Part shown: positions 1-10,689 of the stretch, piece after piece
Numbering within the stretch: the first letter of the stretch is position 1
Layout of the letters: each line of letters starts with the position of its first letter
NCBI GenBank assembly: GCA_007115705.1
Contig: QXEO01000237.1
Location: 4,199,632-4,263,631, forward strand
Direction: 5' to 3'
Origin: Dactylis glomerata
Taxonomy: Eukaryota; Streptophyta; Magnoliopsida; Poales; Poaceae
Length of the DNA stretch: 64,000 nt
The notes under the pieces: generated by a model
The model's database searches: none
What the model was told of the DNA's origin: nothing
What the model saw: only the letters and a program-made list of their open reading frames with translations
Translations under genes and position numbers: made by a program

Positions 1-817
1 GAACCGGGACCAATGGTCCGCCACGTGGCCCTGGCCATGTGCTGCGGCTTGAGGACCTTTGGTCCCGGTTCCTAACACGAACCGGGACTATAGGTCCATT
101 CGGTATAAAATTATATTTTCTGTTTCAGAATTTCTGTATTTTCTTTATTTCTCTATTATCTAATCATCTCTATTCTCATATAGAATTAGATACTTATGGC
201 TCTCACTCCATATCACATATCAATTTACAAGTACTTGTGGTCCTCACTTCCCGGTCGGTCACCCATCCTCACACTGCTCCACCCTTAGCACGCTTAACTT
301 CTCCATTCCTTCCCTACTAGCTTCCAAGACTGCGCTCGCGACTTCTTGATAATGGTATGGTACCTATTCTATTAACCTATACACTTTGGTAATATATAAT
401 ATTACTTTTTTAAATTCCAAATAAATTCACAAAATAAGAAACAATGATTACGAATAATAAGCACCAATGAATTTCAAATATTCTTTATATATAATTTAAT
501 TATTAATTTTCAGATGATTAAAATATTCAAAAAAGCAAAAATACTTGAAAAATCACAAATTCGAAAATTAATTGACTTTGTTAACCGAAACAAAGGGAGT
601 ACAGCTAAAGGGTTTGTTCCACGAGCCGGGACTAAAGGACCACGGGGCATTAGTCCCGGCTATTAGACGAAACCGGGACTGAAGGTCCCTTTTGAACCGG
701 GACCAATGCTCCCTGGCCCACATTTTCAAATGAACCGGGACTGATGGACCCTTTAGCCGCGGATCGAATTTGGTCCGAGACAAATGCTCCGAATGGAAGC
801 CCGTTTTTCCACTAATG
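1..817. mobile_element. CACTA (EnSpm) transposon, right-hand end, cut by the window edge
   Basis: The stretch carries many direct and inverted copies of a GAACCGGGACY/GGTCCCGGTT motif (about 1-19, 53-71, 79-97, 624-633, 651-660, 671-680, 694-704, 732-742). These are the subterminal repeats typical of grass CACTA elements. The right end reads CCCGTTTTTCCACTAATG, finishing at 817. Its reverse complement CATTAGTGGAAAAACGGG is one base away from the usual CACTA terminus, so the end is degenerate. The middle (about 100-590) is AT-rich and has no transposase. The left end lies outside the window, so size and autonomy cannot be judged. Confidence 0.8.
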
Positions 818-2429
818 CCATTTCTATTTTTCCAGATAGCCCAAGCTAGTGCCTGAAATTATATGAAATATCATGTCAGGAGCACTGTTGAATCAACTAT
901 TTTTGTTGAACATCAATGTTTTAGGTAAATCAATTTACTCTTTCTTCCAGTTCCATGTTTTACCAGCCTTGGTGTTTACACAGTTTTTTTCGTCTCCATG
1001 CCTATTGAGCTTGTGTGTTTACTCTAGCCTTGTTGGACGGCAAAACTCCTAAATACTAGTTTCTTGGCTTGTATTGTAGCTTCAAAAGTTCAGCACACTG
1101 TTGTAGAGACACTTGTACTTGTTTCTTGGTAAGACCCTTCTGAAACAGGATATACATACGCATGTACAGGTCTTCTGCCGGCCTACCTATATATTGCCCA
1201 TTTGATATGGCTCTTGAAATGTGCCGGCCTAAGTAAGAACTCGAACGGTTGGTAGTACGTGATGCTACGTGCAACGTATTATCAAAGCTGGCTTCCATTT
1301 TATACTACAGATTGAAGGATTCTTGATGATTAAACACAAAGAAATGTAGTAGTCAAAGCATTGTTGGCGTCCTGTCAAAAGAAATGAAAGTTAGCGGCGT
1401 ACCCATCATTTTGGTACTATTGAATAGACTTAAGAGAAATCGTCATAGCTGAATACAGAAGCTTGAGACGACTCGTGCCCAGTCACTCTCTCACCCTTCC
1501 CTGATTCCTGCGCAACAACTATTTTCTACTAATCTGGAAAGTTGAGACTTTCCCCAGCCATGATGCACTCATTTGCCCTTTAACATCACGCAAGCCGCGG
1601 CAAGCATACCGTGATGACACAGTGCCTTTTTCAGGCCTTTTTTTAGCCTCCCCATCATCGCTTAACACGCATGAACCCCGCTGCTAGTTAGCCAAAGCAT
1701 CCATCAGCCATGCGCATCAATCAGTGAATAGTATATTATCACGGTTCGGTTTGATCTGAACATTCAAATTGAACCAACAAGCATTACCAATTTACCAGCT
1801 GCACAATTTGCATTATTACCACATGAAAAGAAGAACACATTCAGACGCATATCCTTCCAGGCTTCCACAAATAATAAAGTTAACTTGCAGAATCTCTACA
1901 GTTCATTCGTACATGATACATAGATCGATCACCTGGATGCCCCCCCTGACCTCCTGTCAGTACGGACCCGGATCTCTTCTGAAGAATCGCATGTTCAGTA
2001 CAGTTCATCGCTGCAGCTTCACTGCAGTAGTGGGTGGAGCTCAAATTGCAGACTAAGAGAGGTGATCTCGCTGGCGAATGCTTACGACAAGATCGACCCC
2101 TGTAGATGCCCTTAGCACCTGACAGATGCTGTGCGACTGGGATAAACAGCTAGATCCTCGATTACCTGATTCTCATGGCGGATGCACAAGGTTTGGTACT
2201 GTACAGGAAGGATCGAGCTTTTTCTTTTCTTCTAAAAACAAACGGATTTGAAACAGGGTCAAAAGGCGATGTATGTTTCGCACATTGAGATCACTGTTTC
2301 ACTGACAACTAACAATGACAGAGCAACCTTGTGGTGGTAGCTTATTGCTCCTCTCCACTAAATGTACATTTCTAGCTCCAAAATCCAAACCTTTCTACTC
2401 TAGCGATTCACTCATGAAAGCGGCCGCAG
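818..2429. other. Intergenic, no gene recognised
   Basis: No coding pattern, tRNA or clear repeat is visible between the CACTA end and the stop codon of the DUF4228 gene. The last ~400 bases (about 2000-2429) probably include the 3' untranslated region of that minus-strand gene; an AATAAG near 2340-2345 (minus) is a weak polyadenylation candidate. Confidence 0.4.
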
Positions 2430-3185
2430 TCAGCTCGACAGTTCAGTGATGCTCTGCAACGACGGCCGCCAGTGCCGGCCTCTGCCGCCGCCGCCGGTGA
2501 CGCACCGATGCCGGTCTTTCTCCAGCCGCTTCCGTTCCTGAACCAAGAACGAACAGACAGATGAGCGGTTGCGATCGAGATGTACATAGGAGAGGCTCGT
2601 GAAACTGTCGTGCGTGTGGTAATTACCTGGTGATCGGTGGGCTGTCTCTGTTCGTCGTTGGCTTCGGCGGCGGCCTCGCCCCTCGGCCTCGGCGGCTGCC
2701 GCCTCCGGTGCAGCCGCGGCCGCTGCTGCTCGATTACCTCGTCGCAGGTACGCATCTTCTCCTGCTTCCGCGCCTGCACTGCCTTTGTCACCTCTGCACG
2801 CACCAACAGCCAGATTGATTAATCTCCATCCACGACTCATACGAGAGGGATCGAAACGGCAAGAACAGAGAGGGCGCGTACCTTGGGAGGTGATTAGGCG
2901 GTAGACCTGACCGAGAAGAAGCGTGTCCTTGGGCTTGAGGAGCTTCACTTTCGTGACCCTGGCGCCTCCTCCTCCAGCTCCGGCGACGGCGGCCACGGCT
3001 GGGTCGGGCTTGGCTTCAACGCCACTGCCGCCAGAGACGTGGATGACGACGAGGGCGACGTAGTGCCCGGGATTCTTGCGCATGACGTCGGCCGCGGTGG
3101 CCGGCCAGTAGAGGCGCTCGACCTTGCCGTCGCCGGGGCGCTGGATCACCACGGCCGCCGCATCCGCCGCCTGGCAGTTCCCCAT
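2430..3185 (-). CDS. DUF4228 (PADRE) domain protein, three exons
   Basis: Minus-strand gene with exons 3185-2882, 2793-2627 and 2537-2430. Both introns are GT-AG (donors GGTACGCG and AGGTAATT; acceptors TGCGTGCAG and TTGGTTCAG). The exon lengths 304+167+108 sum to 579, giving 192 codons plus a TGA stop. The product starts MGNCQAADAAAVVIQ, with the MGNC myristoylation-like N-terminus usual for the family. The core PGHYVALV and the segment LLLGQVYRLITSQEVTKAVQ (spanning junction 1) are hallmark DUF4228 sequence, and it ends in the typical WRPSLQSI motif. The family is plant-specific and often stress- or pathogen-responsive, with unknown biochemical role. Exon 2 ends in an Arg/Pro/Ala-rich stretch that is probably variable. 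It is the only ordinary host gene in the window and appears intact. Confidence 0.9.
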   Translation of the reverse strand: MGNCQAADAAAVVIQRPGDGKVERLYWPATAADVMRKNPGHYVALVVIHVSGGSGVEAKPDPAVAAVAGAGGGGARVTKVKLLKPKDTLLLGQVYRLITSQGTRPLCSCRFDPSRMSRGWRLINLAVGACRGDKGSAGAEAGEDAYLRRGNRAAAAAAAPEAAAAEAEGRGRRRSQRRTETAHRSPGNYHTHDSFTSLSYVHLDRNRSSVCSFLVQERKRLEKDRHRCVTGGGGRGRHWRPSLQSITELSS

Positions 3186-3307
3186 TTCCTCCCACAGATA
3201 TCGCCGGCGATGCGTTGCTCGTGGCGGCGGCGGCTGCCCGAGTCCTCCTCCGAAAGAGTTGTTGCGTTTGGATTCTGAGTTCTGTGAGAAGGACGGGGTG
3301 GGCTGGG

Positions 3308-3317
3308 GTTATTATAT
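3308..3317 (-). promoter_or_regulatory. Candidate TATA box of the DUF4228 gene
   Basis: On the minus strand an ATATAATA-like sequence lies about 125 bases upstream of the ATG at 3185, inside an otherwise GC-rich leader. Position and sequence fit a plant TATA box with a leader of roughly 100 bases. This is inferred from sequence only. Confidence 0.45.
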
Positions 3318-4493
3318 GGAGCCGAGAGGGAGAGGAGCTGGAGCTGAGAGGAGTGTCATTAGCGAGTTTTTAATCTACTTCTGGACGTGTAATGTTGGTT
3401 GTTGTGAGGTTGATAAAGGAAGGAGTCAACTTGTTAATTCGAGATCTCTGGACATTGTGCTTGTCCTCTTATCGGGGCATGTCGTGGACGACGCCATATG
3501 TCGATAATTTGGGAGTTCATATGTAGGTCTAGGGGCTCTCTGCAGGCTGCGACCAGTTCTACCAACCGGATTGTGAAAGAATCGTCACACAGAATTTATA
3601 CTCGGTCTTGAAAGAAGAAAAATACATGTAACCGTTATAGATTTGATGACAGAGGGCAGGTTGTGTTTTTTGTTGGATAAATGTTAGGTGATGCATGGGT
3701 CTATGTGTTTTCATGAATTTGTACATTTGTTAACTCTTTATGCAGAGATTTCCCTAAAAACTATATTTATAGATTTCTAGAAATTGGAAAGAAAATGTTA
3801 CCTACAAGTATTCTTTTTACCATAAGAAATTGAGGCGGGTTATATAGCAGCAGAGGAGGCAGAGTTGAAGTCGAGGCCACATGACAGAGGTGGAGATGAG
3901 ACTTGTGAGCTCAATAGAGAAGTTCATATTAGAATTCCAAGATAGATAGTTCACCCCTAAGCCACCGCCGGCCCAACCGTCACCCTCCCGCCCGTGTCCG
4001 GTGCGGTACCGTGTATCTCGCCGCCTCGCTCATTCCCTAAGCTCGTCCTTCGTGGGTCCACCACCCTCCTCGGCCATCCCTCTAAGTTTGGCCCTATCCC
4101 GACTTCTTCACCACCGCCAGCACCCCCCTTCCCCTCCCCCGTTAAGTTTATTGCTCCCCTTCGGCTCACATTAGGTCTCGTTGCCGTTGTCGAAGAGAAC
4201 TCCGCCTCCTCTCTCTCGAGCGCACGAATCTTGGTGTTTAAGGATGATGAAGCCGTCGACCGAGCGCTAAGCTAGTTCTAGGCTAGCCAAGAACTAGCTA
4301 AAAGTGATATTAGTTACCTTTTCACGCAATGTAGCCATTTCAACGTGAAGGTGCATACCTGCTCAACACGTGGCACCAATCGTACACGATAGAAAATGTC
4401 AAAGGGAAGAGTGGGAAAGGGGTTTGACTCAAGAAGGTGAGGTGGCAAGTATGACAAACGAGTTGGTCCCATCGGTAAGTCTAAGCTATCTTA
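3318..4493. other. Upstream/intergenic region, no gene recognised
   Basis: It contains the distal promoter side of the DUF4228 gene, then AT-rich sequence and a GC/CT-rich block around 3960-4150. Open frames in that block have no recognisable domain and look compositional. No terminal repeats were found. Confidence 0.35.
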
Positions 4494-4629
4494 GAGCATC
4501 GCCAACACACGCGCTATTTTTAGCGCACATGTTATGACGTTTCCCGCACGTGTTTTTGGTGTTTATCGTGCGGAATGGGCGGGAGGAATTTCAGACGCGC
4601 AATTTTTCCGCGCATTCTGGCCGCGCGCG

Positions 4630-6019
4630 TGATACGTCCAAAACATATCTACTTTCCCGAACACTTTTGCTATTGTTTCCCCTCTAATTTGTGTGTTTTG
4701 AATATAACTAACACGGACTGACGATGTTTTCAGTAGAATTGCTCTGGTGTCTCGTTTTTGTGCAGAAATTCAACTTCCAGTAAAAATTCGGGAAAATCAT
4801 GAAAAATCCTATTTCACCAGAAGACCCACGGAGCCAGAAGACAGGAGGCAGAAGGGGCTCGAGGGGCCGTCACACAGTGGTGGCGCGGCCCAGCCCTGGC
4901 CGCGCCACCCCTGCATGAGGGGGCCCTAGGACCCCTCTCGACCTCCCCTCTCGCGTACATATACCCCCTGACGACATAATATCAGGGAGACGGCTTTTTC
5001 CCAGATAGACTTCCGCTGCGCCGCCGCCATCAGAAAACGCGATTCAGAACCAGAAACTCCGTTCTGGCACCCTGCCGGGACGGGGATTCGGAGGAGATCT
5101 TCATCACCATCACCACCGACGCTCCTCCATCGACCATCCATGACTCCCCCATCCATGTGTGAGTAATTCCCCCGCTGTAGGTGAGGGGATGGTAGGGATT
5201 GGATGAGATTGTTCATGTAATTTGATATGAGATTGATAGGCATAGTGCCTAGTATCTTTATTTAGTGCCTATGACATTGTTGCAACTTGTTGTGCTTAAT
5301 GCTTGTCACTTTGGGCCCGAGTGCCATGATTTCAGATCTGAACATGTTATTATTTCTATGATGATACTTGTTGTTTATGGTCTTACCTACAAGTTGTATA
5401 CACATATTGTTGTCCGGAACCCGAGGCCCCAAAGTGACAGAAATTGGGATAACCGGAGGGGATGGCTATGATGTGAGGATCACATGTGTTCACCGAGTGC
5501 TAATGCTTTGCTCCGGTACTCTATTAAAAGGAGTACCTTAATTACCAGTAGTTTCCCTTGAGGCCCTGCTGCAACAGGCTGGTAGGACAAAAGATGTCGT
5601 GCAAGTTTCTCCTTGTGAGCACGTACGACTATATACGGAACACATGCCTATGATTGTTTGTACTAGGATGCTTTATCATTATTTATCTGCAATGCCCATG
5701 TCTCATTGATTTCATGAATTATCTTATCCATGCAACGCCCGTAATCCATCCCTATGCCTACAGTATTTGTTCCTACTGTTTACAACTGTTACTATTACCG
5801 CTGCTATTTTACTACTGATTTACTTTTCATTACTGTCACACTATAAAACTGTTGCTACTGATAAACCGCTGCGAGCAAGACTGTTTCCAGGTGCAGCTGA
5901 ATTGACAACTCATCTGTTAAGGCTTCATATATTCTTTGGCTCCCCTTGTGTCGAATCAATAAATTTGGGTAATACTTCCCTCGAAGACTGTTGCGATCCC
6001 CTATACTTGTGGGTCATCA
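4630..6019 (+). repeat. 5' LTR of the Athila-type element
   Basis: This LTR is 1390 bp, starts TG and ends CA. The tip carries a small inverted repeat (GATACG ... CATATC here; GATACG ... CGTATC in the other LTR). A GC-rich palindrome, GGTGGCGCGGCC-CAGCCCT-GGCCGCGCCACC, sits at 4879-4909. ORFs reported across it have no recognisable product. Confidence 0.93.
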
Positions 6020-6030
6020 AGACTATTTTC

Positions 6031-6047
6031 TGGCGCCGTTGCCGGGG
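6031..6047 (+). other. Primer binding site, tRNA-Asp type
   Basis: TGGCGCCGTTGCCGGGG lies 11 bases after the LTR end. It is complementary to the 3' end of plant tRNA-Asp (CCCCGGCAACGGCGCCA), as known for Athila and many grass Gypsy elements. Confidence 0.9.
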
Positions 6048-6107
6048 AACATAGCTTTATTTGTAAGTTCACTTGGTATTCATATTGTTCGCTGCAATCC
6101 TTTCATC

Positions 6108-7619
6108 ATGGGTAAACCTCGTGATGGAAAAGTTCCTATATTGCCATCCACTACAAGAAGAGGTACGACTCTCAACACCTCTGTTGCTCTTGATTCGCCA
6201 TCTGTTATGAGTAAGTTGCTTACACCACCACACCCACACGCTACTGCTACTACTTCTGCTGAGATTGAAAGTGCCACTGATAATTTAGATGATGCTTCTA
6301 CTGTGCTTGATGAGAGAGGTTCACTAGGTTCCTTTTTAGATGCTACTATTGCTAGAGCTAAGTTGGGAAACACCACTGTTACACCTGTTAGTTCACCTGA
6401 GTCTAGGGAATGTTCTAGTGATGATTATGATGATGATGCTTACATTGAGCTTAATGATGATTTTATTGCAGAAGCACGTGCTGCTCGTAATGCAGGTAAT
6501 GTTAAAGAACTTCTTGCTAGACGTTCTGTTAGATATAATTTGTCTCCTGATCCTAAGTTTGCTGCTTCTCCCATAAATATTAGAGACAAGGATTATGATT
6601 TCTCTTTGGATTTATCTTACATATCTATTGTTGAGAAAACTCCTTTTTGTGGTACTAAAGATGAGAGTGCTATGGAGCACATGAATGAGCTTTCTACTTT
6701 GAGTAATTTGTTTTCTGATGATATTAAGCTCCGCACTTATTTTGTTGCTAAGATTTTTCCTTTCTCATTGAAAGATGCTGCTAAAACTTGGTTTAATAGC
6801 TTGTCTCCTGGATCTCTTACTAGTCCTATTGCTTTGGTTAATGCTTTCTTTCAGAAATATTTTCCCGCTAGTGCTCAACATGCTGCTGTGCAGAAAATCT
6901 TTGATTTTGAACAGGGAAAAGGAGAGATACTGCCTGAATCTTGGACAAGGTTTTGTTCTTTAATTAGAGCTTTGCCTAAAGAACCATTGCCTAAAAATGA
7001 ACTCCTTGATATATTTTATAATGGACTAACGGATGAATCTAAGTCATATTTGGATAGTTGTGCTGGTTGTGTTTTCAGGGAAAGAACTCCGGCTGAAGCA
7101 GAAGAATTAATGGCTAAAATAAGCCGGAATCATGATGATTGGACTTTAGTTGAGCCAACACCAGCACCAACTCCTGCGCCATCTACAGAGCCTACGCCGA
7201 AGAAGAGAGGGATGATTGAATTAAATGATGAAGTTATGAAGGAAGCTAAGAAATCTCTTAAGGAGAAAGGTATTAAGGCCGAAGATGTGAAGAATTTACC
7301 TCCTATTGAAGAATTATGTAAGCCAATCCCTCGCTCATCTACTATTGAGGTACACTCTCTCCAACGCTTTGATGAAAGAGATATTCCTTATACTAAACCT
7401 CCTGATCAATGCTTAGATGAATTTGATAATTTTATTGTTAAGCAAGAAAATTTTAATAGAATGGTGCATAATCATCTGTTGGAGAATTCTAGAGTTATTA
7501 ACAAGTTGCAGGATATTGTGGAGAGAACCGCCAATGATGTGAAGATACTTGCTAAACATTTTCAAATGGTTCAAACACAAATTGATCAGCTTACCAAGGT
7601 GCAAAAGACTGCTAGTTAA
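6108..7619 (+). CDS. Gag protein of the Athila-type element
   Basis: This is a 503-codon open frame from the first reasonable ATG after the primer site (MGKPRDGKVPILPSTT). The frame is open back to about 5991 inside the LTR, but 6108 fits the expected leader. The N-terminal third is Ser/Thr-rich and then strongly acidic. The central part (about residues 190-340) holds the retrotransposon gag domain, including AAKTWFNSLSPGSL, FFQKYFP and the later DIFYNGLTDESK. The C-terminal part is charged and probably coiled. No zinc knuckle is visible. It would form the virus-like particle in the cytoplasm. The frame ends at TAA 7617-7619, and related sequence continues out of frame just downstream, so the end may be a frameshift rather than the original stop. 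Confidence 0.85.
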   Translation: MGKPRDGKVPILPSTTRRGTTLNTSVALDSPSVMSKLLTPPHPHATATTSAEIESATDNLDDASTVLDERGSLGSFLDATIARAKLGNTTVTPVSSPESRECSSDDYDDDAYIELNDDFIAEARAARNAGNVKELLARRSVRYNLSPDPKFAASPINIRDKDYDFSLDLSYISIVEKTPFCGTKDESAMEHMNELSTLSNLFSDDIKLRTYFVAKIFPFSLKDAAKTWFNSLSPGSLTSPIALVNAFFQKYFPASAQHAAVQKIFDFEQGKGEILPESWTRFCSLIRALPKEPLPKNELLDIFYNGLTDESKSYLDSCAGCVFRERTPAEAEELMAKISRNHDDWTLVEPTPAPTPAPSTEPTPKKRGMIELNDEVMKEAKKSLKEKGIKAEDVKNLPPIEELCKPIPRSSTIEVHSLQRFDERDIPYTKPPDQCLDEFDNFIVKQENFNRMVHNHLLENSRVINKLQDIVERTANDVKILAKHFQMVQTQIDQLTKVQKTAS

Positions 7620-8737
7620 TGCTGCAAGAGAGAAGCAAGCATGTGAAATACGCACAAGAAGTGGTGCTGCTACTCAAGACCCATTATATCCTGAAGGACA
7701 TCCTAAGAGGGTGAGCAAGATTCTCAACGCACTTCAATGATGATATCCTTCAGAAGAAGAAGAAGAAGCATAAAACAACTGCAGAATCCTCTGATGCAGG
7801 TAAAGATCCTAACAGTGTTTCTATTTCTGATGCTGAAACTGAACCAGGAGATGCTTCCGATAAGGAAGAAGTTGAAGAAGAACCGGAAAAGAGTGATAAA
7901 AATGCAAAGTACACCAAAGAAGACTTCATTGCCAACAAGCATGGTAAGAGAGGGAACCTTGGGTACAGAACCAATGCCTTTTCCTAGTAAGAAACACAAG
8001 TCCAAGGAAGAAGAACACTACAACAGGTTTTGTGAATGGATGAGACCTTTATTTTTGCAAATTCCTTTGACTGATGCTATTAGAATGCCTCCTTATGCAA
8101 AATATATGAAAGATATTGTCACTAACAAAAGGAAAATTCCTAGTGAGGAAATTTCCACTCTACTTGCTAACTATTCTTTTGATGGTAAAGTTCCAGAGAA
8201 GCTTGGAGATCCAGGTATACCAACTATTCCTTGCTCCATTAAAAATAACTATGTTAGAACTGCTTTATGTGATTTGGGAGCTGGAGTTAGTGTCATGCCT
8301 TTTTCTCTTTATAAGAGACTTGATCTAGAAAAATTGGTTTCAACTGATATATCCTTGCAGATGGCTGATAAGTCTACTACTATTCCTATTGGTATATGTG
8401 AGAATGTTCCTGTTCAAGTTGCTAACAGTTGTTTGATATTACTGATTTTGTTGTGTTGGAAATGCCTGAAGATGATAATATGTCTATTATTCTTGGGAGA
8501 CCTTTTCTAAACACTGCAGGTGCTGTTATTAATTGCAATCAAGGAAAAGTCACTTTTAATGTTAATGACAAAGAATATACGGTTTATTTTCCCAAGAAGA
8601 TTGATAGGAGGAATGCTCTAAATTCAATCAAGCATGTTGAGACCATCAAAGTTGGTCAAATTATTTGTTCAGAGAAAAGCCCAAGGAAGAATATCAAATT
8701 GTTATGGTTGGGGCTATACCTATCAAAGTTGAGGTAA
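7620..8737 (+). pseudogene. Gag C-terminus/aspartic protease region, frameshifted
   Basis: Coding-like sequence continues after gag but jumps between frames. The segment with RTRSGAATQDPLYPEG (about 7650-7735) is in one frame, an acidic Lys-rich linker (about 7740-7970) in another, and the protease in a third. The protease core has the retropepsin-like site CDLGAGVSVMP near 8270-8300 and, after a further single-base shift near 8440, the partner motif IILGRPFLNTAGA near 8475-8520. That order matches Gypsy/Athila proteases. At least three small indels separate the parts, so no working protease is expected. Confidence 0.75.
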
Positions 8738-9543
8738 CATAAGCATTAAGTGAAGTGCAAAGTTTTGCCTCATATAAAGTTAGTTTGGTAACAAGACTTG
8801 ATCAACCTTGTTAGCAAAGTGAATTTATATGAACGAAACTTCGTTTTCACCGCATCACTCCACCTACTTGTATTTACTTTCATCAAATTTATTCCTTCAG
8901 TTTAGTTGCATGATTAAGAGTATCTCAGAGCTGCTGCATGCTTAGTTTTGATTTGCTTGAAATCTTTTCTCTTGTTTTTCTGAGTTTTATCGATATGCCA
9001 ATTTCTGAAAAATCCTCGAAAATAAAGTTTCTCGAAAAATTCCAGAAAATTCTTTATAAATTTTTATGTCAAAAATGGGGCAGAGAGACACCTGGGAGGC
9101 ACCAGGTGGGGCAGCCACGCCACCTCACACACAGGTGGCGCGGCCCAGCCCTGGCCGCGCCACCCAGGTGTGAGGGGGCCCCACCAGGCCCCTCACTCAT
9201 CTCTTCTTCCCCTGCTCTTTCTCTCTCCCGAAAAACACCACCCCATTTGCTCAAGCCGAGTTCTTGCTGTTCTTCACCTGGATTTTTCGATCTCCTTGTT
9301 CAGCCCAACATTTCTGCTGAAACTTGGATCATTTGCTCTCCGGTATGTGACTCCTCCACTTGTCCAAGTAGATTTTCTTTTGGTAAAGTATTTTTGAGTA
9401 TTTTAGCATTGTAGGTGACAGTATAAATGAGTATGCATGCTTGTTCTATTGTTTAGAAAGGTTATTTTGATGCATGATAGCTCTCTAGTAATTCACTATA
9501 GTAGTTTCCTACACTTGCTTGTCTTTAAATCACTTTTTATGAG
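8738..9543 (+). other. Internal spacer of the Athila-type element with a GC-rich palindrome
   Basis: The position where RT, RNase H and integrase normally lie is replaced by about 0.8 kb without recognisable coding. It includes a strong inverted repeat at about 9123-9174, centred on GGCGCGGCC-CAGCCCT-GGCCGCGCC. This is near-identical to the palindrome in both LTRs of the same element. A possible intron (9343-9560; donor CCG|GTATGT, acceptor AATTTCAG) leads into the next ORF. Confidence 0.55.
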
Positions 9544-10689
9544 GTGTGTCAAAATTTCAGAAATGGAGAGAATGCATATCAACTCTCTCAACATGAACTA
9601 GAAGTGCAAGATGTTATGAAAGTTCATCGTGAAGAGAAGGTTTTCCCCTCACACTATCCATGCTCAGCATTCTTGAGTGCTGCTGGAATCCTACAAGATT
9701 TTCAAACCTTGCTTTCTAATGCAGGATTAGAATATTTTGTTGAGGGTGAACCTCCCCAATATGTTAAACTAACAATGTCTGTGGTGCAGGATTTCAGATT
9801 TAGTTGGTCCACTTCTAATCCCATGGTTCATTATAAAATTTATAACAAATCTGTGGACTTGCCTCTCGATGTTTTCTGTACAGCTATTAGAGTACCACAG
9901 TGGGGATCGCTCGAGAAGATAAGGGGACAACCAAGGCAATTGTTAGAACTATACGAGGAGATTTGTCAAGGAAGAAGCTTCACAGGAGAGGGTGGTAAAA
10001 CTCGAAACATTCATTTCCCATCCATTCGATATTTTGCCTTCTTCATTACCAAATGTGTTCTTGCTAGGAAATCTGCAAGTAAATTGTCTCTCCATGATCT
10101 AGCTTTTATTGCTGCTGCTTTAAGGCGTGATAGAACTTACAATTTGGGTGCCTTAATAGCTTTCCGTCTTGATATTAACCGTGAGAAAGGGGGAATCTGT
10201 GGGGGGCTTATAGCTTCACGCCTGTTAGCTTTTCATGGTGTTGTGCCTCATTTTCGAGATCTGCAGTTCCCCGAAGAGAAACTTGGTCTTGATGCTATGG
10301 TTCAACATAAGTTTATTTCTCCTCCTGCCAGTTTGATTAATTTAACATTTGAGCTAACCTTTTTCAAGAAGACTACCTGGAAGGTAGTAAAGACTGAACG
10401 ATCAATCCGTTTGCCTGCACCTCTTTTGTTTAACCTTGATCGCAGGAATGGATGGTCGCTTACAGAAGATGAGCTTGATGCGTACGTGGAGGAGCACCCG
10501 CCGCCTGTGCACGATGAGGATGGCACCGAAGAGTCGGGGCAGCCCTCCAACACTACGAATTTCCCATATGAGCAGCCTTATTATGATTATGCGCCGTCAG
10601 CTTCATCTTCACGAGAACCGGGGTACGATTACACCTATGATGACCCACCAGCTTGGAGCAGCTACCAGACCGGATTGATCTCCACTTAG
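9544..10689 (+). CDS. ATHILA ORF-1 type protein
   Basis: A 381-codon frame. The first in-frame ATG is at 9616 (MKVHREEKVFPSHYP); the frame is open further upstream, and a predicted acceptor at 9560 suggests the 5' part may come from a spliced leader. The central region resembles the plant ATHILA retrotransposon ORF family, for example PMVHYKIYNKSVDLPLDVFC, NIHFPSIRYFAFFITKCVLA and FIAAALRRDRTYNLGALIA. The C-terminus is acidic, then Tyr/Pro/Ser-rich. The family is known from Athila-like Gypsy elements, where a protein of this kind sits in a capsid- or envelope-like position; its role is unknown. No signal peptide or transmembrane helix is evident, so an envelope role is not supported. Confidence 0.75.
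   Translation: MCQNFRNGENAYQLSQHELEVQDVMKVHREEKVFPSHYPCSAFLSAAGILQDFQTLLSNAGLEYFVEGEPPQYVKLTMSVVQDFRFSWSTSNPMVHYKIYNKSVDLPLDVFCTAIRVPQWGSLEKIRGQPRQLLELYEEICQGRSFTGEGGKTRNIHFPSIRYFAFFITKCVLARKSASKLSLHDLAFIAAALRRDRTYNLGALIAFRLDINREKGGICGGLIASRLLAFHGVVPHFRDLQFPEEKLGLDAMVQHKFISPPASLINLTFELTFFKKTTWKVVKTERSIRLPAPLLFNLDRRNGWSLTEDELDAYVEEHPPPVHDEDGTEESGQPSNTTNFPYEQPYYDYAPSASSSREPGYDYTYDDPPAWSSYQTGLIST

Noticed and set aside
1056..1298. 80-codon minus-strand ORF with a true ATG
   Set aside because: No recognisable domain, no neighbouring exons and a length within chance expectation for this composition.
2630..2822. Plus-strand ORFs opposite the DUF4228 gene
   Set aside because: They are antisense shadows of GC-rich exon 2 and flanking intron sequence.
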